The position numbers were made by a program, and so were the translations under genes. Positions 56,832 to 64,000 of a DNA stretch of 64,000 bases are shown here, one piece after another. The stretch is from Anopheles merus (lineage: Eukaryota; Arthropoda; Insecta; Diptera; Culicidae), in NCBI RefSeq assembly GCF_017562075.2, contig NC_054084.1, forward strand, positions 42,019,197-42,083,196, read 5' to 3'. Under the pieces are notes generated by a model. It had not been told where the DNA came from. It did not search any database and was given only the letters and a program-made list of their open reading frames with translations. Positions within the stretch are counted from its first letter, which is position 1, and each line of letters begins with the position of its first letter.

Positions 56832-59800
56832 CTGAAAATGAACAAAAGAGCGAGAAAGAAAACAGCCCGTTAAAGATTTAAATCGATGCCACCACCAACG
56901 TACACAATCGCCGCCAAGGCCCTACATAACAAGCGAACGAGCTCTGATGACAAGAAACGAAAAATTCCAAACGAACTAGTGACAAAGAAAACGTGTCCTT
57001 TTTAGCGCTACCGGGTGTGGGAATCAGTTGGCACGAGCACTGAATGGCATGGGCATGGTACATTCGAATCGTACAGCGGAATCGTACAATGGATCTTCCG
57101 ATTACCGGCAAAACGGTAAAGGTAAAGCCGAACACTGCATCCCGATGCAGTGAACTGTCTCCAGTTGAATGCAGGTCGGTTTGTGGTCTTAGCAAGAAAA
57201 AAATCCCACCGTTGCATCCATCGGCAAGGTGTGTTTGTCATACTCTCGATAAAAGGGGTGTGCCATCGTTAAGGTGTCACAAGCTTCTTGTGACGAGTGT
57301 TACACGCAAGGAATTCAATATAACTTGGCAGCCCGATTGACATGCCTTGCTGACTGACAATCGTGCCAGAATGTACCACCACTAGCCGGTCGGTAAAAGC
57401 TCAACCAGGCTTCAATCGCTTGCGCCACGGTGAAAAGCAAATAAGTTGGTTCCGCTACTGGTTCCGGCTGTTTTGCTTTTCTCTTTTGCGTGCCTCTTTC
57501 TCTGTCTTGAAAACATCACCCCATAGCCGCCGTTGTCCCACCCCTTGTGTTCCATTGACATTTTCGGCACCAGTTTGCGCGTCAGTAAATCTATTTTTAT
57601 TAACTTTGCGGCGAAATTTATTGTGCTTTCATGAATATTCATTCTCTTGGGTGTGCGGACGCACACGCGCGAGCGCTACCGCGCTCGTTCCGCATTAGCA
57701 TTGCTTTTACTTTTCGCCCCGGCTGGTGTCTATGCGCTACCTTACGCCATTCTCGAGATTAAGCTCAGGATTCGCCCGTTAAGCGAAACAGCGAAAGGGA
57801 AGGCAAGCACAAAAGCAGGCAGTTTTGTGCGGTGAGAAAGCAAATGTGCCATCATCATCGTGTAAAACGCTGCCGCTGGTTACGCATAGCCGGCATGCTC
57901 TTGCGGTTGTGTCTGGTAAGGACGTCGTTTCTCGTCTCATTCCTTTTCCACTGTTCTGCTTTGTTTTGCTTTTTAAAAGCACCGAAGGCAAGGAGTTCAT
58001 TTGACCTCGACGGTGCTTGCTACCCCACCATCTGTTTGTTGGTTGAGCTGCAGCAACACTACCAGCGCCAAACCGCAAGCCATTTGGAGCGGTGGATTCG
58101 TATTTTTCTCCCGTTTCGTTACCTTTTTCCCGAACACACATACACAGAACCCTTTGCACCCCCTGGGTGGGGGTGGAGAGACAAATGAATTCACATTCTT
58201 TCGCGGCAACAACATGCTGTTTTATTTTTCTTGCCGTCGGTTCCCTTCGCCAAAGACTGACTAAAAATTTTACGCAAATGCTTTAGACACAAAAGCGAGC
58301 GTGCTGTCTCAGTGGAGTAAGAAATTCAATTTGTGACGATTCGTTAGATAGCTGACGGGAGGGACAAATAAACGGGAACGGCGACAAATCCTGTCCGAGC
58401 GTCCTGAGTGACTCGATGTGCGTATGTGTGGTGTGGTGTGCGAGTGTGTGTGTTTGTTATCCTTTGCTCTGCTCTTGAGGTATATTCAAATGCACACGGA
58501 AATGGGATGGTTTCGGAGAAGGAGCAAAAGACACAAAAAATAGCAAGCTTTCAAACAAAACCTAAAGCCATCTGGTCGCTTCGTCGCTCGGCAGACGCTG
58601 TTGCCAAAAGGATTTCGATTGCTTTTTCTGGGGAAAGTTTTTGTATAAGGACAGTGTTTTCACTGACAAGCCGTTTGTTTTTTGTTTAGGAGAACTGTTT
58701 GTTAGAAGTGGTATGATGAGCTTTTTTATACGGAACATTGGAGCTGAGCTGGAAAAGAGCTTAGATTAAGTTTCAGTTTAAGCACGAATAATGGGAAAAA
58801 GCAAAAAGTTAAATTATCAGACAGTCAATCGATTCCAAGTATGAAAGACTTTTATTACTTGTTTTGGGCACTCTTGCACATTTGACATTTTACCAACACC
58901 GTGTGATCAATTGGATAATAATGAACAATTGTAATTTGGTGTATTCTATTGTTGGGGGCCTTCACGATTCTAGTTAGTTTTTTGTATGAAGTTTGACAGT
59001 TGGAGGCTGAAATCATGTAAACACTCCATACAAAACCACACAAAAAACTATCCTGCAATTTTCAATCTAGCTACATTTTTTTCTAGCTACAAAGCTAGAA
59101 TTAGATTCGAGTACCTACTCGAAAACACGGTGTTATTTACATTTATCCCAAGGTGCATTAAAGAGATCACGTGGTGGAATCTAGAATCAAAGTGTATGTA
59201 GTCCAGGTGGTCTCATAGCATTTTTTATAACCAAATTTGAACATCACTTTTTGACAGAACGAGTGAAAACTTTAACTCCAAAGAGCTTTTTGGAGGCTTG
59301 ACGAATACTCAAAACACTCTCACAATCTTCATTCAGAAGCAGAAGCAATAAAAATCAGCCTTCTAAATTCATACAACCTTAGGATAAGCACACCTGTATA
59401 TTATACTCACTTAGACAGCTGCTCGAAAACTGCTATACAATGCAAACAGCTGACAGGCTGAAATTTCAGCCTACGAACTTCAAACGGAAAGGGCCCCGTT
59501 AGCGGCAAAAAGGATGTCATTTTCCGTACTACATCGACCGCTCTTTGTTTAAAACGATCGATTCAAATTACCACCAAGTGATAGGAAATAACTACAATTT
59601 AAATTTAAATTCTGAACTTAAGAAATTCGTTTTTTGTTATGAAAAATAAATTGTAAACCGATAGTTCAATCTGAAATTATTCATCGATCATTTGCCGATG
59701 AAAAGTCAACGCCTTGTCAAAATACCATAGAAGAGAATCAAAGGCTATGGCTATTACCATGCATCTCAGGACAGTTAAAGGCGACCCTAGTTAATATGGA

Positions 59801-62800
59801 ATGTTCCTAGAACTTGGCACTGTGGCTAGTATTAGTAGACAATTGTTAGCCATTTTCTTCAACAAAAAATCTACTGCTCTACCACTTTGATCCTTCAATT
59901 CTAGTGATTTTACTTTTGATCTGTTTTCCCAGAAGTACAGATTTTTGGAGTTTGATTTCTTTACTCTTGATAATGCTGAAAGAAATACCTCCACCAACGG
60001 AAATGCCTACTACGGTTAATGTAGGTTTAACCTTTCGCACATTTGTCTTTATTTTTATATATTTGACCATGTATGTAGTTTAAAATTAGCTTTACCGATA
60101 TCTTTTAACTTTAAAGAGAACAGAATTTGAAGCTGAAACAACGAATGTGAATCTTTAAATGCAAATTACGTTCAAATTGGTTCCACATTGATAGGTTACA
60201 ATAAGTTACAAACTGAATAAAAAAGAGCTTTCAAACAGATTCTATAAGTTAGTATCTACAATTAAAAAAAAAATAATGGCAGACTTTAGAGCAAAAGCCA
60301 ACGATTTTAAAAATTGCAATTTTTTAGCATTTTTTCCACCATGCAAAACCTTTCAATAATATCGCTAAAAACACCGAGAAGAATATTGAACGTCAATTGG
60401 ATTCGGATTCAGGATTCTGAGAAGTATTGTGTATTGGTTGAGCTGAGTGGTTTTTTATGTCGCTGTAACAAGGAGACGATTGAGTATAAATGGCCTCTGA
60501 CCTGCATCGTCATTATTTGTCAGCATATTTAACGAAGAATTGTCAACATTGATCCATAAACCCTGACGCATTCAGAAATGATAACCATTTAAAATAAATA
60601 TTCAATTAAATGCAGTTATTTAAAAGTGTTTTAAAAATGGTGTTTTGAAAAATGGTACTATCCGTCCAATGACAGCACATTAATTGAAGTAATTAAGTAA
60701 TAAATAAATGCAGTATTCACTGCCCCCACCCAACATCAAATGTAAAACATCTCTGTACCAAGGATCATATGCATGTTCGGAACTAATGAGAGTACGGAAC
60801 ATCACATCCAGCATAATTGCCGTATAAACTGATGTAGGCCAATAATTTACATCCGCTAATCCTCCTCCGGGAGCATGCTACAAATCACCACGAGTCGCCG
60901 ACACAACTCATCCCGATTTGCATACCGGTTACTCCACATTTCAATCAATAATTAATATCCACCATTTCCATAATGGGTGCGATCATTGTAATCACACTTT
61001 TGCCGAATCCCACCTCGCTGACGGACCTCGACGCGTGCCCTCGTCTCATAGCCCGGGACACAATATAGACAGCTGCAAACCACATCCGGCCACTTCATTA
61101 CACTTGTCCAGTAAGTGTGGTTTTCTGGACGCAGCATTTAATGACTCCCATCGGGTATTTGGAGCTAGTGTGTGTGTGTACACAAGCAATGCCGGGAATC
61201 ATAATCAAGTCAAGTGTCATCCAGAGATGATGAAGTTGTCGTCGCTGGAAACCACACGCAATGTGTGCATACATAAACAATGTGTACTGAATAACAAAAA
61301 AAAAAAACATCGTTTTGCGTAAAATGAGCGACAAGAGTTGAAGATGTGAGGAAGGAAAAAAACACACCAACCCCTACACCCATCGCCTGAAACGAATTAC
61401 GATGATAATCAACAGCTCGCCACACAAATTGTTCCGGCTGTGCCGGCGTATACGGTGGCGGGAGTTCACTTTCCCGTCTCATCGCCATTAGTCTACCGGG
61501 AAGCGCGAGTCCACCACCTCACCAGGAAGCACATAATTTATTAACGAATCATTGCCCGACACTCGTACGTCACTGCCAGAAATGGCCGCATCGGCATCAC
61601 CCAACGCGCCCAACGGTGGTGGCGAGCCGCGCAGTGGCCATTTTTCTTCTCTCATGCCACCGGGATGAGATCCCGGAGGGATCTCATCTCCGGGATTGGA
61701 AATTGTTTTTTTTTATTCTTCCATGATATCTGCTATCTGCCGTGTTCTACGTTCTACGCTTCTTGTCACCGCCTTTATACAGTGTGTGGTTGTCCAGGGC
61801 GAAGGAGGGCGAGCGCGTAATAAATGGCCTCAACTTCTCTCGGCACATCATACGGAATCGATGTCGGTTTTCGGAGTATCGTCGCCGGCGACGGGTTCGT
61901 GTTCCGGATGTTGATACGTTTTAATTCATGACCGCGGGTGACAAAATGGCCTCAAGCGCCATTAAACGCTTCACGGGAAAAGGGACCGGTGGTGCCCCAC
62001 CGGTGCACGGACAAACGATCGCCGCATTGTGAGATAATTTTCCGCTTCATTTCGACGGCAGGAAGGTTCGGGATTTGGCTTTGCCTTTGCAATTGATCCA
62101 GCGTACCTTGGGCGATGGCTTCCTAGCGCCGCGTACCATCCATTTATCCTTTTCGCAGCGGTCAAACAATAGGGTGCAAGGGTGCGTTTCACGTTTCGTA
62201 GATCGTTGGCAACAAATGGAGCAGGAGTTTTTTTTTGTTGTTGCCGCACGTACAAGGAGAAGCAAAATGAATGCCATTAAAGGCGGCTTATGTGGGCGAT
62301 ATGGTGTCACTTGTGGTAGAATTGAAGCGCCTAGTGGTGAAGGAATGGCTCTAGTGATTTCGGAACCAAGCGTTTTTTCCCGGAGAAACCAAACTTATAC
62401 ATCTTCACGTCTTCTTTAATACTTTTCATTGAGTCATGTTTATTTGACTCAAAACTTAGATTGCAGTTAAGAAATGTTGAGAAATTACCCACCAAAACCA
62501 CATTAAAGTCTTCATAAAGCATAATAAAGCAAGAAATACAGCATTCATCACTTTTCGTTCTACCATCCCAGAAGACCTTTTTTCTCAAACCAAACGCCGA
62601 TATCCTACAATCCGAGAAACAACATTTAAACCACAGAGCATCGGCACGTCTTCCGTGACCCATTGCAGAAACAAAAGCCACCACCGTACACTGTGACAGC
62701 GTTTTGTGACGATCCATTAGCGCCCGGCTGACGGGAAAAATGGTTCATTATTACTTTTTCCTACATTTATCCATCGCTGGTCAGCGTCGGCACGTATCAA

Positions 62801-64000
62801 ACCCCGGGAAAGGATAACCGTTCCAAATGGTGGATGGACGTACGACGCACACGACGTTCCACTGTTTCACCGGCAGTTCGGTGTGTCTGCTGCGAAAGAC
62901 AGCCGAGCGTGATAGTGGTAACCACCACCACCACCAACCAAAGCTAACGTGGTAGTGCTAGTGAGCAAATGACTAAACAATAATCGCTTCTTGTGAAAGC
63001 TTCCATTACGGGGTGCAAAGAAGGAATAAGTGGTGCAACCGGAGTGAAAAAAAAAGTTTATCCTGAAAGCTGCGCGTGAACGAAACGAGGGCACCGATGG
63101 CAAGTGTATCTTTTGCAGTGCAAGTATTTGCACCTTTTTTTTAACCGGTTTTGCACAACCTGCCGGGAGCGTACAGCAAATCAACCATGGTTCTTCGTTG
63201 GGATGGTTTCATTGTTTTCGTACCAGAATAAAGACGTAGCGCTTCTCATAGGTAAACGTTAGCCGGTGGCAACAGTAGAGTGTTTCAAGAGAGCATAAAG
63301 AAACCATCAGCAAGGTCTTGCAGTTAATGAAAGATGATGAAGTCCGTTAGCGATGGAAACGAGGGGCAAAGTGAACACCCTCACTAACGGAAGTATTGCA
63401 GCTTTAAAATGAATAAACGACTTATTATGTATTTATTACAATCATTTCCAGGTTGAAGATACAGTTCTAAAAGTCTTAACAATTATTTTTGTTCAACTTG
63501 TTCAGAAAAAAATACAATTAGATGATATCGTCTCTTTCAATAGCGATACTGACATTTTACTGTATGATTGATTAAAGATCTTATTCACAAGAAAGCTCCC
63601 ATCTTGAAAAGATGTTAGAATTTATTCTTTGTAAATCTTATAATTGAAATTTTATATTGACCCGTGCAGAGAATAAAGTAGAGCAAACATAGTAGATAAA
63701 AAATGAAATAATTGTCTGCGTTATAAGTCAATTTCTCCAGCCCACTACAATGCATTATTCAACATATTTTTACAAACAAACAAAAAGCTCTGATGTTATC
63801 AAGACGCTTCCCAGACTGGTAAACGATGTTTAGCAAAATCCGTAATGCTGGAGCACAAAAAATTCCAAGTGCCACCAAATAGAGCACTTATCTTTCAACG
63901 AAGCACAGCAGAAATTCCACAACAGGTGCTTGTGAAAAGCTGCCAGTACTTTTATTGTGATTCTCCGACGAGAAACCCCCTATCCCGTTCAGTGATGGGT
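56832..64000. other. EGF-gene upstream intron or flank, no exon seen
   Basis: No EGF-like or other convincing exon on either strand. GC-richer patches (57000-58300, 60900-62330, 62750-63250) produce overlapping frames on both strands. A 10-bp-stem hairpin (GATGAGATCC, loop CGGAG, GGATCTCATC) lies at 61664-61688. The rest is AT-rich. Confidence 0.45.

Noticed and set aside
62331..62717. 128-codon minus-strand Cys-containing frame, considered as an EGF exon
   Set aside because: The cysteine spacing does not fit EGF, and no acceptor or donor of the right phase was seen.

Overview
The window is insect nuclear DNA, most likely from an Anopheles mosquito. It has AT-rich introns with GT(A/G)AGT-type donors, long (CA)n and (GA)n microsatellites, and six copies of tRNA-derived SINEs, four of which look like the SINE200 family known from Anopheles. 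There are no prokaryotic operons, CRISPR arrays or rRNA genes.

Layout. 1-7091 is gene-free apart from one SINE (491-664) and a decayed Tc1-like transposon (1201-2866). 7092-39937 (+) is one multi-exon gene that I rebuilt from twelve exons whose splice phases all agree. It encodes a 744-residue multi-pass membrane protein of the DUF389 family, whose function is unknown. Intron 1 (8.7 kb) carries two SINEs and a cluster of four 353-bp MITEs plus a fragment. Two further + strand exons (44400-44538 and 53681-53850) continue in frame from exon 11, and I read them as an alternative 3' end giving a 657-residue isoform with a different cytoplasmic tail.

On the - strand, three phase-compatible exons (56730-56831, 55299-55387, 40505-40623) form part of an EGF-repeat protein gene. 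It runs beyond the window on the right and has undetected exons on the left. Its 14.7-kb intron contains the alternative last exons of the DUF389 gene, and its leftmost visible exon lies in a DUF389 intron, so the two genes interleave on opposite strands.

Introns hold most of the mobile DNA: a piggyBac-like MITE (34139-34302), a 0.97-kb TIR element (45226-46192), a 236-bp TIR element (55828-56063), and a SINE inserted in a short antisense membrane-protein ORF (30057-30485). 56832-64000 shows no convincing exon.

All exon calls come from reading frames, splice sites and phase. No transcript or homology search was available.
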